DNA from: Gammaproteobacteria bacterium
GTDB lineage: Bacteria; Pseudomonadota; Gammaproteobacteria; Pseudomonadales; Pseudomonadaceae
Direction of reading: 5' to 3'
NCBI GenBank assembly: GCA_018816095.1
Contig: JAHIWP010000002.1
Coordinates: 54,157 to 118,156, forward strand
Length of the DNA: 64,000 nt
Shown: piece by piece, positions 47,211 through 57,472 of the stretch
Layout: every line of letters begins with the position of its first letter
Position numbering within the stretch: position 1 is the first letter of the stretch
Made by a program: the position numbers and the translations under genes
The notes under the pieces: generated by a model
Told to the model about the DNA's origin: nothing
The model's input: the letters and a program-made list of their open reading frames with translations, nothing else
The model's database searches: none

Positions 47211-48482
47211 ATGATTCTCTCTACTCCCGCCCGCGCCTGCGGCATCGATTTCGGCACATCCAACTCCACTGTCGGCTGGCTAAGGCCGGACGCCGAGACG
47301 CTGATCCCACTTGAGGACGGCAAAATCACCCTGCCATCGGTGGTGTTTTTCAATATGGAGGAGCGCCGCCCGGTGTATGGCCGCCTGGCGCTGCAAGAAT
47401 ACCTGGAAGGCTATGAAGGCCGCCTGATGCGCTCGCTGAAAAGCCTGCTGGGCAGCAAACTGCTGAAAAGCGAAACCACCGTGCTCGGCAGCGCCCTGCC
47501 GTTCAAGGACCTACTCGGTTTCTTTATAGGTGAGCTGAAAAAGCGCGCCGAGCACGCCGCCGACCGGCCATTTGAAGAAGTGGTGCTAGGCCGCCCGGTG
47601 TTCTTCGTGGATGACGACCCGGTCGCCGACCTGGAAGCCCAGAATACCTTGGTCGCCGTCGCGCACAAGCTCGGTTTTAAAGAGGTGTCGTTCCAGTACG
47701 AGCCAATCGCCGCCGCTTTCGACTACGAGTCGGGCATCAGCCAGGAAGAGCTGGTGCTGATCGTCGACATTGGCGGGGGTACCTCGGACTTCTCCCTGGT
47801 GCGCCTTGCACCGGAGCGGCGTAACGTCGCCGACCGCAGCGGCGACATTCTCGCCACCGGCGGCGTGCATATCGGCGGTACTGATTTCGACAAGCAGCTC
47901 TCCCTGGCCGGCGTGATGCCGCTGTTTGGCTATGGCAGCCGGATGAAAAGCGCCGCACCGATGCCCACCAGCACCCACCTCAACCTGGCGACCTGGCACA
48001 CCATCAACGCGGTGTACTCAGCGCAGTCGCAGCGCCAGCTACAAAGCATGCGCTACGACATTGTCGACCCCACGGGCATTGACCGCCTGTTCCAGCTGAT
48101 TGAGCGTCGCGACGGCCATTGGCTGGCCATGCAGGTGGAAGACAGCAAGATCGCCCTCACCGAGCAGGAGGTGCGCCCCATCGACCTCAGCCGCCTGGAA
48201 GCCGGGCTGGTCGCAGAACTGACTCGCGAGCTGTTTGAGGACGCCATTGAGCCGCTGCTGGAGCGGGTGCGCGCCAGCGTCACCCAGCTGCTCGGCGATG
48301 CCGGCGTAAGCGTCGAACAAGTCAATACAGTGTTCTTTACCGGTGGTTCCAGCGGCATTCCGGCGTTGCGCCAGAGCGTGGCGGCCATGCTGCCGAATGC
48401 CCACCATGTGGAAGGCAACACCTTCGGCAGCATTGGCAGCGGCTTGGCGATTGAAGCGCAGAAGCGCTACGGCAATTGTTAA
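47211..48482 (+). CDS. yegD: Hsp70-family chaperone, YegD-like
   Basis: A 423-aa protein with the actin-like ATPase fold of Hsp70. The phosphate 1 motif is GIDFGTSNSTVGW, phosphate 2 is LIVDIGGGTSDFSLVRL, and the adenosine motif is FFTGGSSGIPALRQ. It ends soon after the ATPase domain, so it lacks the peptide-binding domain of DnaK; this is the YegD layout. The ATG at 47211 puts the nucleotide-binding motif at residue 11; the frame is open upstream to 47085 but that part is not Hsp70-like. A repeat and a terminator follow. Confidence 0.88.
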   Translation: MILSTPARACGIDFGTSNSTVGWLRPDAETLIPLEDGKITLPSVVFFNMEERRPVYGRLALQEYLEGYEGRLMRSLKSLLGSKLLKSETTVLGSALPFKDLLGFFIGELKKRAEHAADRPFEEVVLGRPVFFVDDDPVADLEAQNTLVAVAHKLGFKEVSFQYEPIAAAFDYESGISQEELVLIVDIGGGTSDFSLVRLAPERRNVADRSGDILATGGVHIGGTDFDKQLSLAGVMPLFGYGSRMKSAAPMPTSTHLNLATWHTINAVYSAQSQRQLQSMRYDIVDPTGIDRLFQLIERRDGHWLAMQVEDSKIALTEQEVRPIDLSRLEAGLVAELTRELFEDAIEPLLERVRASVTQLLGDAGVSVEQVNTVFFTGGSSGIPALRQSVAAMLPNAHHVEGNTFGSIGSGLAIEAQKRYGNC

Positions 48483-48524
48483 AACGGCCGTCTTAACAAG
48501 CTCGCAGCTAAAGTTTTATAGACC

Positions 48525-48610
48525 GTAGGATGGGTTGAGCACAGCGATACCCATCATCCGCCACACCATCAACCGATGGGTTATGCCGCTACGCGAATAA
48601 CCCATCCTAC
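48525..48610. repeat. 86-bp intergenic repeat, GTAGGATGGGT family
   Basis: It runs from GTAGGATGGGTTGAGCACAG to ATAACCCATCCTAC, with internal GATACCCATC / GATGGGTTATG arms. It is the third full-length copy, in the convergent gap after the Hsp70 gene. Confidence 0.87.
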
Positions 48611-48645
48611 GGCTGTGAAGTCCCTCAACACCTGCAACCGCCACC

Positions 48646-48680
48646 ATAAAAAACGCCAGCTCAACGCTGGCGTTTTTTAT
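48646..48680. terminator. Bidirectional terminator between the Hsp70 and YgiQ-type genes
   Basis: ATAAAAAACGCCAGC and GCTGGCGTTTTTTAT are perfect 15-bp inverted copies with a 5-nt loop. Both strands end in a T-run. Confidence 0.92.
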
Positions 48681-48690
48681 GGGCGCAGAA

Positions 48691-51015
48691 TCAGCGCGGC
48701 ACAGCTGGGTTCTTCACCGGCTTCTTGCCTTTGCCTTTAGCGGCATCAGAACGCTCTTTGGCCGCCTGCTGGTTACGCGCCTGCGCGGCCGCTTTGGCCT
48801 GCTCGCGCTTGTCCCAAGGGTTGCCGCCTACCGCGCCGGTGTCGCGCGGCGGTAAGCCGGTGTGCTGAGTCAGAATCGGTTTGCTCTTGGCAACGGAAGC
48901 CCCAGCCACTTTCTTACTGCCGGCTGGCGTCGAGTTCTTACGACGCGCACTCTGGTAGCCGTCGGTGGCGGGCTGATGCAGCGGGATCAGCTGATTCTTG
49001 CCCGGCCCGATCAGGTCGGCACGGCCCATGCGGGTCAGCGCTTCACGCAGCATCGGCCAGCCTTTCGGGTCGTGGTAACGCAGGAAGGCCTTGTGCAGGC
49101 GGCGCTGATCTTCGCTTTTTACGATGGCCACGCCGTCGCTCTTGTAACTGACCTTGCGCAGCGGGTTCTTGCCCGAGTGGTACATGGCCGTGGCAGTGGC
49201 CATCGGCGACGGGTAGAACGCCTGCACCTGGTCGGCACGGAAACCATTGCCCTTGAGCCACAGTGCCAGGTTCATCATGTCTTCGTCAGTGGTGCCCGGG
49301 TGCGCGGCGATAAAGTACGGGATCAGGTACTGCTCTTTACCAGCCTCTTTCGAGTACTTCTCGAACATGCGCTTGAACTTGTCATAGCTGCCAATGCCCG
49401 GCTTCATCATCTGATTGAGCGGACCTTCCTCAGTGTGTTCCGGGGCGATCTTCAGGTAACCACCGACGTGGTGGGTGACCAGCTCCTTCACATACTCCGG
49501 TGACTCGACAGCCAGGTCATAGCGCAGACCGGAGGCGATCAGAATCTTCTTCACGCCCGGCAACGCGCGGGCGCTGCGGTACAGCTGAATCAAGCTGGAG
49601 TGATCGGTATTCAGGTTCGGGCAGATACCGGGGAACACGCAACTTGGCTTGCGGCACGCGGATTCAATCTCCGGGCTCTTACAGGCGATGCGGTACATGT
49701 TCGCCGTCGGCCCGCCGAGGTCGGAAATCACCCCGGTGAAGCCTGGCACCTTGTCGCGGATCTCTTCGATCTCACGGATGATCGACTCTTCCGAGCGGTT
49801 CTGAATGATCCGACCTTCGTGTTCGGTGATCGAGCAGAAGGTACAGCCGCCGAAGCAGCCACGCATGATGTTCACCGAGAAGCGGATCATGTCGTAGGCC
49901 GGGATTTTCTCCTTGCCATAGACCGGGTGCGGCACGCGCGCATAGGGCATGCCGAACACGTAGTCCATTTCCTCGGTGGTCATCGGGATGGGTGGCGGGT
50001 TGAACCACACATCCACTTCACCGTGCTTCTGTACCAGCGCGCGGGCGTTGCCCGGGTTGGTTTCCAGGTGCAGCACGCGGTTGGCGTGGGCATACAGGAC
50101 TGGGTCGTTACGCACTTTTTCCATCGACGGCAGACGGATTACCGTCTTGTCGCGAGTCATGCGCGGGCTGGCCAATATCTGCACAACCTGCGGCTCGTTC
50201 GGGTCTTCAGCCGGGCCTTTCTCTTGCTCGATGGCGCAGGCCTGGGTGTCCTGGGTGTTGACGTACGGGTTGATGATCTTGTCGATCTTGCCCGGCCGGT
50301 CGATGCGAGTGGAGTCCACCTCATACCAGCCTTGCGGCGTATCACGGCGAATAAACGCGGTGCCGCGCACGTCGGTGATGTCTTCGACCTTCTGCCCGTA
50401 GGACAAACGCTGGGCTACTTCAACAATGGCGCGCTCGGCGTTGCCGTACAGCAGGATGTCAGCGCTGGCGTCGATCAGGATCGAGTTACGCACGCGGTCT
50501 TGCCAGTAATCGTAATGAGCGATGCGGCGCAGCGAGGCTTCGATGCCGCCAAGCACGATCGGCACGTGCTTGTAGGCTTCCTTGCAGCGCTGGCTGTACA
50601 CCAGGCTGGCACGATCCGGACGCTTACCGGCCAGGCCGCCGGGGGTGTAAGCATCGTCCGAGCGGATCTTCTTGTCGGCGGTGTAACGGTTGATCATCGA
50701 GTCCATGTTGCCGGCCGCGACGCCGAAAAACAGGTTCGGCTCGCCGAGCTTCATGAAATCGTCTTTCGACTGCCAATTTGGCTGCGCGATGATCCCGACG
50801 CGAAAGCCTTGCGACTCCAGCAGCCGGCCGATAATCGCCATACCAAACGAGGGGTGATCGACATAGGCATCGCCGGTGACAATGATGATGTCGCAGCTGT
50901 CCCAGCCAAGCTGATCCATCTCTTCCCGACTCATCGGTAGGAAAGGCGCTGGCCCGAAACACTCGGCCCAGTACTTTGGATAATCGAATAACGGCTTGGC
51001 GGTTTGCATGGACAT
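48691..51015 (-). CDS. YgiQ-family radical SAM protein
   Basis: A 774-aa radical SAM enzyme of the YgiQ family, whose reaction is unknown. Residues 1-340 include the family-specific [20 protein letters not shown] start and [20 protein letters not shown]-type segment. The iron-sulfur cysteines are in [12 protein letters not shown] (CxxxCxxC). A lysine/alanine-rich, low-complexity tail of about 80 residues ends the protein. I prefer the ATG at 51015 ([13 protein letters not shown]); another follows two codons later, and an upstream in-frame start would add unrelated residues. It faces the NicD-like gene across a 195-bp divergent promoter region. Confidence 0.9.
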   Translation of the reverse strand: MSMQTAKPLFDYPKYWAECFGPAPFLPMSREEMDQLGWDSCDIIIVTGDAYVDHPSFGMAIIGRLLESQGFRVGIIAQPNWQSKDDFMKLGEPNLFFGVAAGNMDSMINRYTADKKIRSDDAYTPGGLAGKRPDRASLVYSQRCKEAYKHVPIVLGGIEASLRRIAHYDYWQDRVRNSILIDASADILLYGNAERAIVEVAQRLSYGQKVEDITDVRGTAFIRRDTPQGWYEVDSTRIDRPGKIDKIINPYVNTQDTQACAIEQEKGPAEDPNEPQVVQILASPRMTRDKTVIRLPSMEKVRNDPVLYAHANRVLHLETNPGNARALVQKHGEVDVWFNPPPIPMTTEEMDYVFGMPYARVPHPVYGKEKIPAYDMIRFSVNIMRGCFGGCTFCSITEHEGRIIQNRSEESIIREIEEIRDKVPGFTGVISDLGGPTANMYRIACKSPEIESACRKPSCVFPGICPNLNTDHSSLIQLYRSARALPGVKKILIASGLRYDLAVESPEYVKELVTHHVGGYLKIAPEHTEEGPLNQMMKPGIGSYDKFKRMFEKYSKEAGKEQYLIPYFIAAHPGTTDEDMMNLALWLKGNGFRADQVQAFYPSPMATATAMYHSGKNPLRKVSYKSDGVAIVKSEDQRRLHKAFLRYHDPKGWPMLREALTRMGRADLIGPGKNQLIPLHQPATDGYQSARRKNSTPAGSKKVAGASVAKSKPILTQHTGLPPRDTGAVGGNPWDKREQAKAAAQARNQQAAKERSDAAKGKGKKPVKNPAVPR

Positions 51016-51210
51016 GGAAAGTGACCGGCGTTGACGAACAGGGATGGTAAATCGCGGCCGCGGAATATAGCACAAAATTTAACCAAACCCGACTCAAACG
51101 CTAGGTTTAATGACCAAACTTCGCCGTGACGGTGTCGCGGCAACGTAATGGCTTACGACTATACTCGGGCACATAACATCGGCCGCCAATAGCCGGGATT
51201 AGGAGCGCAT

Positions 51211-53121
51211 GTGCCACGACGCTTAGCTTTTTCGACCCTACTCGTATTGAGCCTGGCCCTTGCAAGCGGCCTGGCGCATGCCGCTATTGAGCTGACCACA
51301 ACAAGCAGCGGCAGCGCTCTCAATGACCGAATACAACTGCTTGAAGATGTTGGCACTCAGCTGACCATCAGCGACATGGCGAACCCAGCCGTACAGCGCC
51401 GCTTTAAATCGGCGAATGGCCGCGCCAGTGTTGGTCAAAGCCTTAACCCGTGGTGGATAAAAGTCACCCTGCAGCGCGCAGCCGATGCGCCCACCCAATG
51501 GTGGCTAGAGGTCGGCTCTGTGACCCAGCTGGATCTGCGCCTGTATTGGCCAGGCCCAAACGGCGACTGGCTGGAGCGCCAGTCGGGCGAACGCGTCGCC
51601 CACCGCGAAGGGCGTGACCACGACTTCAGGCACATGCTGTTCAAGCTGCCCACGCTCGATCAGAGCCCCATAACCTTTTACATGCGCAGCTATGACCCGG
51701 CCGGCAACTCATTTCCCATGCGCGCATGGCAACTGGACGACTTGAGCCAGAAAGCGGCGGAAGAAAACATCGCCCTCGGCGTGATCTACGGGATCATCGC
51801 GGCACTGCTGCTCTATAACCTGTTCATCTTCTGCAGCCTGCGCGACTCAGCCTACTTCTGGTATGTGCTGACCACCGCCGGCGCGCTACTGATGATTCTC
51901 AGCATGAGCGGCCATGGTTTCCAATACCTATGGCCGGATAACCCCGTGCCATTCTGGCTGGACCGCATCACCCTGCCCTCGCTCTGGGGCTTCTGCGCCA
52001 CGCGCTTTACCCAGTGCCTGATGCAAACCCGCACCCATGTGCGCTGGGCCCATCACCTGCTGAGCTTTGCGTGCATTTGCTATGTCATTGCGGTCGCGCT
52101 GGATGGCCTGGGACAACGCCATATTGCCGCCTGGATCATTGCCCTGCTGTCGCTGACCAGCATCCCAGCCGCCTTGGGCTCGGCATTGATTCGCTGGCGC
52201 CAGGGTTACTTTCCGGCCTTTCTCTATCTTTGCGGCTATGGCCTGATCCTCGGCAGCATCAGCCTGGCCCTGATGCGCGCCACCGGCTTGGTGCAACCAG
52301 CCACCTGGAATGCCTATGTATTCCCACTCTCTGTTGCCGCCGAATCAATTCTGTTCTCTTTTGCATTGGCCTACCGCATCCAAACGCTCAAGCAGGAAAG
52401 AGCCGAAGCCCTGGAGCAGGCCGACCGCGAAAAGACCGCACGCATGGCGCAGATGCAGGGCAGCGCCGACGAGTTGCAAAGCGCGGTCAAACTGCGCACC
52501 GCAGAGTTGGCACTGGCCAATCAGCAGCTCAGTGAGCGTGAACGCGAACTGCAACATGCCGCCTTCCACGACCCGCTCACCGAATTGCCCAATCGGCGTT
52601 TTCTGGTCGAGCGCTGTGAGGCTGCACTGGCCAATGCTAGCCGACACAGCGAGACCACAGCCCTACTGCTGATTGATCTCGACCACTTCAAACCGATCAA
52701 CGACAAATATGGCCACGACGCCGGTGACCTGATGCTGCAAACCATCGCCCAACGTCTACGCGAGCATGTGCGCTCGGGGGATGCAGTGGCGCGCCTGGGC
52801 GGTGACGAGTTTGCCGTACTGATCTGCGGGGACGATGCCGAACAACATGCGCGCGAGATTGCCCGCCGCCTGCTGGATGAACTGGCCAGGCCTGTCACCT
52901 ATGGGGCTGAACACCTGACCGTGACCATCAGCATTGGCGTAGCGCTATACCCGCGCCACGCCAATGACTTCACCACGCTGTACAAGGCCGCTGACGAAAT
53001 GCTCTACAAGGTCAAAGGCCGTGGCCGCTCGGGCTCTGCCGTGTGCGGGGAAGATGGCACGCTGAACAGTAACGAACGGCTGCGCCTGGATGTCCTCAAC
53101 GTACCCAGCGGGCTAGCCTGA
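51211..53121 (+). CDS. nicD: Membrane diguanylate cyclase with 7TMR-DISM sensor, NicD-like
   Basis: A 636-aa protein: signal peptide (about 1-25), periplasmic 7TMR-DISMED2 domain (about 40-175), seven membrane helices (about 185-385), coiled coil (about 395-445), and a GGDEF domain. GGDEF is intact at residues 530-534, and RSGD upstream fits the RxxD inhibitory site. It should make cyclic di-GMP in response to an external signal. Its place between a YgiQ-type gene and alr matches P. aeruginosa NicD (PA4929), reported to sense glutamate and promote biofilm dispersion. The start codon is GTG, with AGGAG 5 bp upstream. It converges on alr with 1 bp between the stops. Confidence 0.86.
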   Translation: MPRRLAFSTLLVLSLALASGLAHAAIELTTTSSGSALNDRIQLLEDVGTQLTISDMANPAVQRRFKSANGRASVGQSLNPWWIKVTLQRAADAPTQWWLEVGSVTQLDLRLYWPGPNGDWLERQSGERVAHREGRDHDFRHMLFKLPTLDQSPITFYMRSYDPAGNSFPMRAWQLDDLSQKAAEENIALGVIYGIIAALLLYNLFIFCSLRDSAYFWYVLTTAGALLMILSMSGHGFQYLWPDNPVPFWLDRITLPSLWGFCATRFTQCLMQTRTHVRWAHHLLSFACICYVIAVALDGLGQRHIAAWIIALLSLTSIPAALGSALIRWRQGYFPAFLYLCGYGLILGSISLALMRATGLVQPATWNAYVFPLSVAAESILFSFALAYRIQTLKQERAEALEQADREKTARMAQMQGSADELQSAVKLRTAELALANQQLSERERELQHAAFHDPLTELPNRRFLVERCEAALANASRHSETTALLLIDLDHFKPINDKYGHDAGDLMLQTIAQRLREHVRSGDAVARLGGDEFAVLICGDDAEQHAREIARRLLDELARPVTYGAEHLTVTISIGVALYPRHANDFTTLYKAADEMLYKVKGRGRSGSAVCGEDGTLNSNERLRLDVLNVPSGLA

Positions 53122-53122
53122 C

Positions 53123-54202
53123 TCAGCGACTGTAATAACGCCGCGGCACCCGCGCTGTGACCTTGCTGAGCAGCTCGTAGCCAATGGTGCCGGCAGCTAG
53201 CGCCACTTCATCGACCGGTAACTGTGCGCCCCACAACTCCACCGCATCGCCCACAGCAGCATCAGGCGCGTCCGTCAGGTCAACGGTCAGCATATCCATA
53301 GAGACGCGCCCGACCAGCGCCACGCGCTGCCCCCCGACTATTACCGGCGTACCAGCCGGCGCATGGCGCGGATAACCATCGGCATAACCGCAACTCACCG
53401 TACCGATACGTGAAGGTCGCTCAGCGCGCCAGCTACCGCCATAACCAACAACCTCATCGACGGCCACATCACGACAGGCAATCAGCTGGGCCGTCAGGCT
53501 CATCGCTGGGCGCACACCCAACTCCTTGGCCGTCAAGTCGGCGAACGGCGTCGCGCCGTACAGCATGATGCCGGGGCGCAGCCAATCCATATGCGCCGCC
53601 GGAATGGTCAAAATCGCTGCAGAGTTAGCCAACGAGCGCTGGGCAAAGCCCAGATCCAGCAGGTCGAGAAACTGCTCAAGCTGCTGCTCGGTGGCTTCAC
53701 TGCCACGCTCATCTGCGCAGGCAAAATGGCTGATCAGGTTCAACTCAGCCACTTGTAACGCACCGTTTAAATACCCGTAGCATTCACGCAGCGCTGTGGC
53801 GTTGAAGCCCAGGCGATGCATGCCGCTGTCGAGTTTCAACCAGATATTCAGCGGCCGACTCAACGTGGCCACAAGCAACTGCTGCGCTTGCTGCTCACTG
53901 TGCACCACCACATCCAGCCCCAACTGCGCGGCAAACTGGTATTCGTTTGCATCAAAGCAGCCTTCCAGCAGCAGAATGCGTGCCTCGCCATGCAGCGCAC
54001 GCACCTCGGCAGCCTCTTCCAGGCAGGCTACAGCAAAGCCGTCAGCCAGATCATGCAGCGCCGTCACCACCTCACGCGCGCCATGCCCATAGGCATTCGC
54101 CTTGACCACCGCAAACGCCTGCCGGCCGGGCGCGCAGCGTTTTGCCACGGCATAGTTCTGAGTAATCGCAGACAAATCGATGGTGGCAACAAGCGGGCGC
54201 AT
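53123..54202 (-). CDS. alr: Alanine racemase
   Basis: A 359-aa PLP enzyme that interconverts L- and D-alanine for peptidoglycan. The PLP lysine is Lys34 in FAVVKANAYGHGA; the second catalytic residue, a tyrosine, lies in VVGYGGSW; and SRIGTVSCGYADGYPR and GRVSMDMLTVDLT are typical. Downstream of dnaB as in other Pseudomonas, this is the biosynthetic Alr rather than the catabolic DadX, judged from context. A hairpin terminator lies between dnaB and alr, so alr may have its own promoter. Confidence 0.95.
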   Translation of the reverse strand: MRPLVATIDLSAITQNYAVAKRCAPGRQAFAVVKANAYGHGAREVVTALHDLADGFAVACLEEAAEVRALHGEARILLLEGCFDANEYQFAAQLGLDVVVHSEQQAQQLLVATLSRPLNIWLKLDSGMHRLGFNATALRECYGYLNGALQVAELNLISHFACADERGSEATEQQLEQFLDLLDLGFAQRSLANSAAILTIPAAHMDWLRPGIMLYGATPFADLTAKELGVRPAMSLTAQLIACRDVAVDEVVGYGGSWRAERPSRIGTVSCGYADGYPRHAPAGTPVIVGGQRVALVGRVSMDMLTVDLTDAPDAAVGDAVELWGAQLPVDEVALAAGTIGYELLSKVTARVPRRYYSR

Positions 54203-54220
54203 GGAGGCAATGTCCTTAAA

Positions 54221-54262
54221 GCAAAACGGGCGGCCAGTTTACCCACTGGCCGCCCGCTTTTA
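54221..54262. terminator. Hairpin terminator between dnaB and alr
   Basis: CGGGCGGCCAGT and ACTGGCCGCCCG are perfect 12-bp arms with a 6-nt loop, with AAAAC on the left and CTTTT on the right. It should terminate dnaB transcripts on the minus strand. Confidence 0.8.
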
Positions 54263-54303
54263 TTGATCTAGCGCGATAACTCGTTGCGTTGCCCGTTGCC
54301 GCC

Positions 54304-55698
54304 TTACTCGTCGTCGAACTGGTAGCTGCCCGGCGCCAAGTTCTCGAAGCGCGAATACTTACCAAGGAACGCCAGCCGCGCTGTACCCAAGGGACCATTA
54401 CGCTGCTTACCGATGATGATTTCAGCCACGCCCTTATATTCCGTTTCGGGGTGATATACCTCGTCGCGGTAAACGAACATGATGATGTCAGCGTCCTGCT
54501 CGATCGCGCCGGACTCACGCAAGTCGGAGTTGATCGGGCGCTTGTTCGGGCGCTGCTCGAGGCCCCGGTTTAGCTGTGACAGGGCAATTACCGGGCAGTT
54601 GAACTCCTTGGCCAGAGCCTTCAGCGAGCGGGAGATTTCGGAAATCTCATTGACTCGGCTGTCACCGCTGGATCCCGGAATCTGCATCAGCTGCAGGTAG
54701 TCGACCATGATCAGGCCAATCTCGCCGTGTTCACGGGCCAAACGCCGAGTCCGCGCGCGCATTTCCGAAGGCGAAATACCGGCGGTATCGTCGATAAACA
54801 GCTTACGGTCATTGAGCAGGTTGACCGCCGAGGTCAGGCGCGGCCAATCATCATCATCCAACCGCCCGGCACGCACCTTGGTTTGGTCGATACGACCGAG
54901 CGAGGCCAGCATACGCATGACGATGGAGTCGGACGGCATCTCCAGCGAGTAGACCATCACCACCTTGTCGCTGCGCATCAAGGCGTTTTCCACCAGGTTC
55001 ATGGCGAACGTGGTCTTACCCATGGAAGGTCGGCCGGCGACGATAATCAGGTCGGCCGGCTGCAAGCCACTGGTCAGGTCGTCCAGGTCATTAAACCCGG
55101 TGGACAAGCCCGTGATCGCATCACCGCTATTGAACAGGGTATCGATACGGTCGATGGCCTTGACCAGAATATCGTTGATCCCGACCGGCCCACCGGTCTT
55201 CGGCCGCGCCTCGGCGATCTGAAAAATCAGCCGCTCGGCCTCATCGAGAATTTCCACCCCGGTGCGACCTTGCGGCATATAGGCGCTGTCGGCAATTTCG
55301 CCACTGATACCGATCAACTGGCGCAAGGTGGCGCGCTCACGAATGATCCGCGCATAGGCCTTGATGTTGGCCACCGAAGGGATGTTTTTCGCCAACTCGC
55401 CGAGATAGGCCAACCCACCGACTTGCGACAGCTGGCCTTCCTGGTCCAACTGCTCGGATACGGTGACCACGTCAAACGGGTGGTTGCGCTCGGCCAGTTT
55501 GAAAATCGCACGGAAGATCAGGCGGTGATCATGCCGATAGAAGTCACCGTCGGAGACCGCATCGAGCACCCGCTCCCAAGAATTATTATCGAGCATCAAG
55601 CCCCCCAGCACGGCTTGCTCAGCCTCGATCGAGTGCGGTGGCACCTTCAGGGCTGAGGTTTGCAGGTCGTACTGTTCGGGCAGGCTGATGTCGTTCAT
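54304..55698 (-). CDS. dnaB: Replicative DNA helicase
   Basis: A 464-aa hexameric helicase that unwinds DNA at the replication fork. The N-terminal domain begins PHSIEAEQAVLGGLML. Walker A is GRPSMGKTTFAMNL and Walker B is IGLIMVDYLQLM; the C-terminus includes SRSLKALAKEFNCPVIALSQ and RPNKRPINSDLRESG. There is no intein. The start at 55698 gives MNDISLPEQYDLQTSALK and the length found in P. aeruginosa; an in-frame ATG at 55740 is unlikely. rplI lies 114 bp upstream. Confidence 0.97.
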   Translation of the reverse strand: MNDISLPEQYDLQTSALKVPPHSIEAEQAVLGGLMLDNNSWERVLDAVSDGDFYRHDHRLIFRAIFKLAERNHPFDVVTVSEQLDQEGQLSQVGGLAYLGELAKNIPSVANIKAYARIIRERATLRQLIGISGEIADSAYMPQGRTGVEILDEAERLIFQIAEARPKTGGPVGINDILVKAIDRIDTLFNSGDAITGLSTGFNDLDDLTSGLQPADLIIVAGRPSMGKTTFAMNLVENALMRSDKVVMVYSLEMPSDSIVMRMLASLGRIDQTKVRAGRLDDDDWPRLTSAVNLLNDRKLFIDDTAGISPSEMRARTRRLAREHGEIGLIMVDYLQLMQIPGSSGDSRVNEISEISRSLKALAKEFNCPVIALSQLNRGLEQRPNKRPINSDLRESGAIEQDADIIMFVYRDEVYHPETEYKGVAEIIIGKQRNGPLGTARLAFLGKYSRFENLAPGSYQFDDE

Positions 55699-55812
55699 AA
55701 GGCTCGGAAAAGAATTCTGTATTTGAAAAACAAAGGGCACGGCATCGCTTGCGCAAGGCCGTGCCCGATGTTAGCGAGCCCGCACTTAAGTGCAAGCCCG
55801 TTGAGCAGCCAG

Positions 55813-56262
55813 TTAAACGGCGGCTACAACAACAACCTTAACGGTTGCTTCAACGTCGCTGTGCAGGTGCACGGCTACGTCGTATTCGCCAACTTGGCGA
55901 ATGGTGCCGTTCGGCAGACGAACTTCAGCTTTAGCCACTTCAACGCCGGAGGCGGTCAGGGCTTCAGCGATGTCGTGAGTACCGATGGAACCGAACAGTT
56001 TGCCTTCATCGCCCGCAGTAGCGGTGATGGTGACTTCCAGTTCAGCCAACTGAGCAGCACGGGATTCAGCGTACGCTTTCTTCTCGGTAGCCAGTTTTTC
56101 CAGCTCGGCGCGACGCGCTTCAAACGTTGCAATGTTTGCAGCGGTAGCAGCAGTCGCTTTGCCTTGCGGCAGCAGGAAGTTACGACCGTAACCGGCCTTA
56201 ACATTCACTTTATCGCCCAGGTTGCCCAGGTTGGCGATTTTTTCCAGCAGGATCAGTTCCAT
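55813..56262 (-). CDS. rplI: 50S ribosomal protein L9
   Basis: A 149-aa ribosomal protein. The N-terminal RNA-binding domain shows [19 protein letters not shown] and [16 protein letters not shown], and the long central helix and C-terminal domain follow ([16 protein letters not shown]). It belongs to the rpsF-rpsR-DUF2232-rplI operon, with 21 bp between it and the DUF2232 gene. Confidence 0.97.
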   Translation of the reverse strand: MELILLEKIANLGNLGDKVNVKAGYGRNFLLPQGKATAATAANIATFEARRAELEKLATEKKAYAESRAAQLAELEVTITATAGDEGKLFGSIGTHDIAEALTASGVEVAKAEVRLPNGTIRQVGEYDVAVHLHSDVEATVKVVVVAAV

Positions 56263-56283
56263 TTGGTAATAACCTCTTAACTT

Positions 56284-57177
56284 TTAACCTTCACCGTCCG
56301 CGGGGCCCGAGCCTTGTTTACGCTCAAAGCGACCACGAAAATCAAACAGACTGTCGACAATGGCCAAAACCACCAGTAACGGATAAGTCAGCTGCATAAA
56401 CAGCAACAGCGTGATGTACAACCCAACCAGCCAGAACTTGCCCAGCCGACCTTGCGCCACCACCCCATGCAACAGGGCGATACCCGCAAACGCCAACGGC
56501 ACACTGCACAACGGCGTCAACATGGCCATTTGCGGACCCAGGTTGGGCCCCAACAGCATGCCGACCAGCAGCAACATCGCCAGCGGTGGTGGGAGGCGTA
56601 GGGCGCGAAACTCGCGGCCAAAACCACCCGGGTTATACAACTGCGCCTGCCAGAAACGCCCAAGCATCAGGCTCAACAGGCTGACTATCTGCAACAACGC
56701 CGCGATCAAACCGGTCAGCACCGGTGCAATCAGGCTATCCAGACGCGCTCGCTCATCCACCGACATCTGCTGGTGAACCCCATCTAGCATTTGCGGCATG
56801 AGCTTTTGCAGCTCAAGCGCCATTGCTTCGATGGGTTCGCGGAATACCGCACCCAAGACCAGCCCATACACCAGGCCCAATGCCACGCTGCACAGCAGCA
56901 CACGATTCCAGGACAGATTAGCGCGCAACAACAACGCCAACCCCAGCGCACCGAGCAACACCAAAAGGGTGCGCGGCTCACCAAAATACCACCAGCCAAT
57001 AGCCGGCAGCAGCGCCCAGGCGAGGATGCCAACAGCATCACTCCAACCGCGCCGCAGAAGCACCAGGCTTCCAGCGGCAGCACTCAACCAGAACAACAGC
57101 GGCAATGCCGCAGAAACCACCACTACGAGAGTGGCCTGCATACGGCCGCGCATAATGAATTCAGCTAAGGCGCGCAT
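56284..57177 (-). CDS. DUF2232 family membrane protein in the ribosomal operon
   Basis: A 297-aa membrane protein with about eight predicted helices, of the DUF2232 (YybS-like) family. Function unknown. It lies between rpsR and rplI, a position kept in Pseudomonas. The start at 57177 is preceded by AGGGA. No catalytic motif is apparent. Its presence in a ribosomal operon is conserved, but nothing in the sequence ties it to translation. Confidence 0.85.
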   Translation of the reverse strand: MRALAEFIMRGRMQATLVVVVSAALPLLFWLSAAAGSLVLLRRGWSDAVGILAWALLPAIGWWYFGEPRTLLVLLGALGLALLLRANLSWNRVLLCSVALGLVYGLVLGAVFREPIEAMALELQKLMPQMLDGVHQQMSVDERARLDSLIAPVLTGLIAALLQIVSLLSLMLGRFWQAQLYNPGGFGREFRALRLPPPLAMLLLVGMLLGPNLGPQMAMLTPLCSVPLAFAGIALLHGVVAQGRLGKFWLVGLYITLLLFMQLTYPLLVVLAIVDSLFDFRGRFERKQGSGPADGEG

Positions 57178-57213
57178 GCGATTAATCCCTTACTTCTTGT
57201 CGAACATCCGGTC

Positions 57214-57444
57214 TCAGCGGCCGTGGCTGTCGGTGTAAGGCAGCAGGGCCAGGAAGCGGGCGCGCTTGATAGCGGTAGCCAGCTGACGCTGATAACGAGC
57301 CTTAGTACCGGTGATACGGCTAGGAACGATCTTGCCGGTTTCCGAGATGTAAGCTTTCAGCGTGTTGAGATCTTTGAAATCGATCTCTTTCACTTCTTCT
57401 GCGGTGAAACGGCAGAATTTACGACGACGGAAGAAACGTGCCAT
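57214..57444 (-). CDS. rpsR: 30S ribosomal protein S18
   Basis: A 76-aa protein, full length. Typical segments are [20 protein letters not shown] and [20 protein letters not shown]. It binds with S6 to the central domain of 16S rRNA. GAGGAG lies before the ATG, and rpsF is 28 bp upstream. Confidence 0.98.
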   Translation of the reverse strand: MARFFRRRKFCRFTAEEVKEIDFKDLNTLKAYISETGKIVPSRITGTKARYQRQLATAIKRARFLALLPYTDSHGR

Positions 57445-57472
57445 GAGAGTGGCTCCTCAATAGATCCGTGGA

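Noticed and set aside
49600-50940. A 446-codon plus-strand frame inside the YgiQ-type gene
   Set aside because: It is a shadow of the radical SAM gene with no family match.
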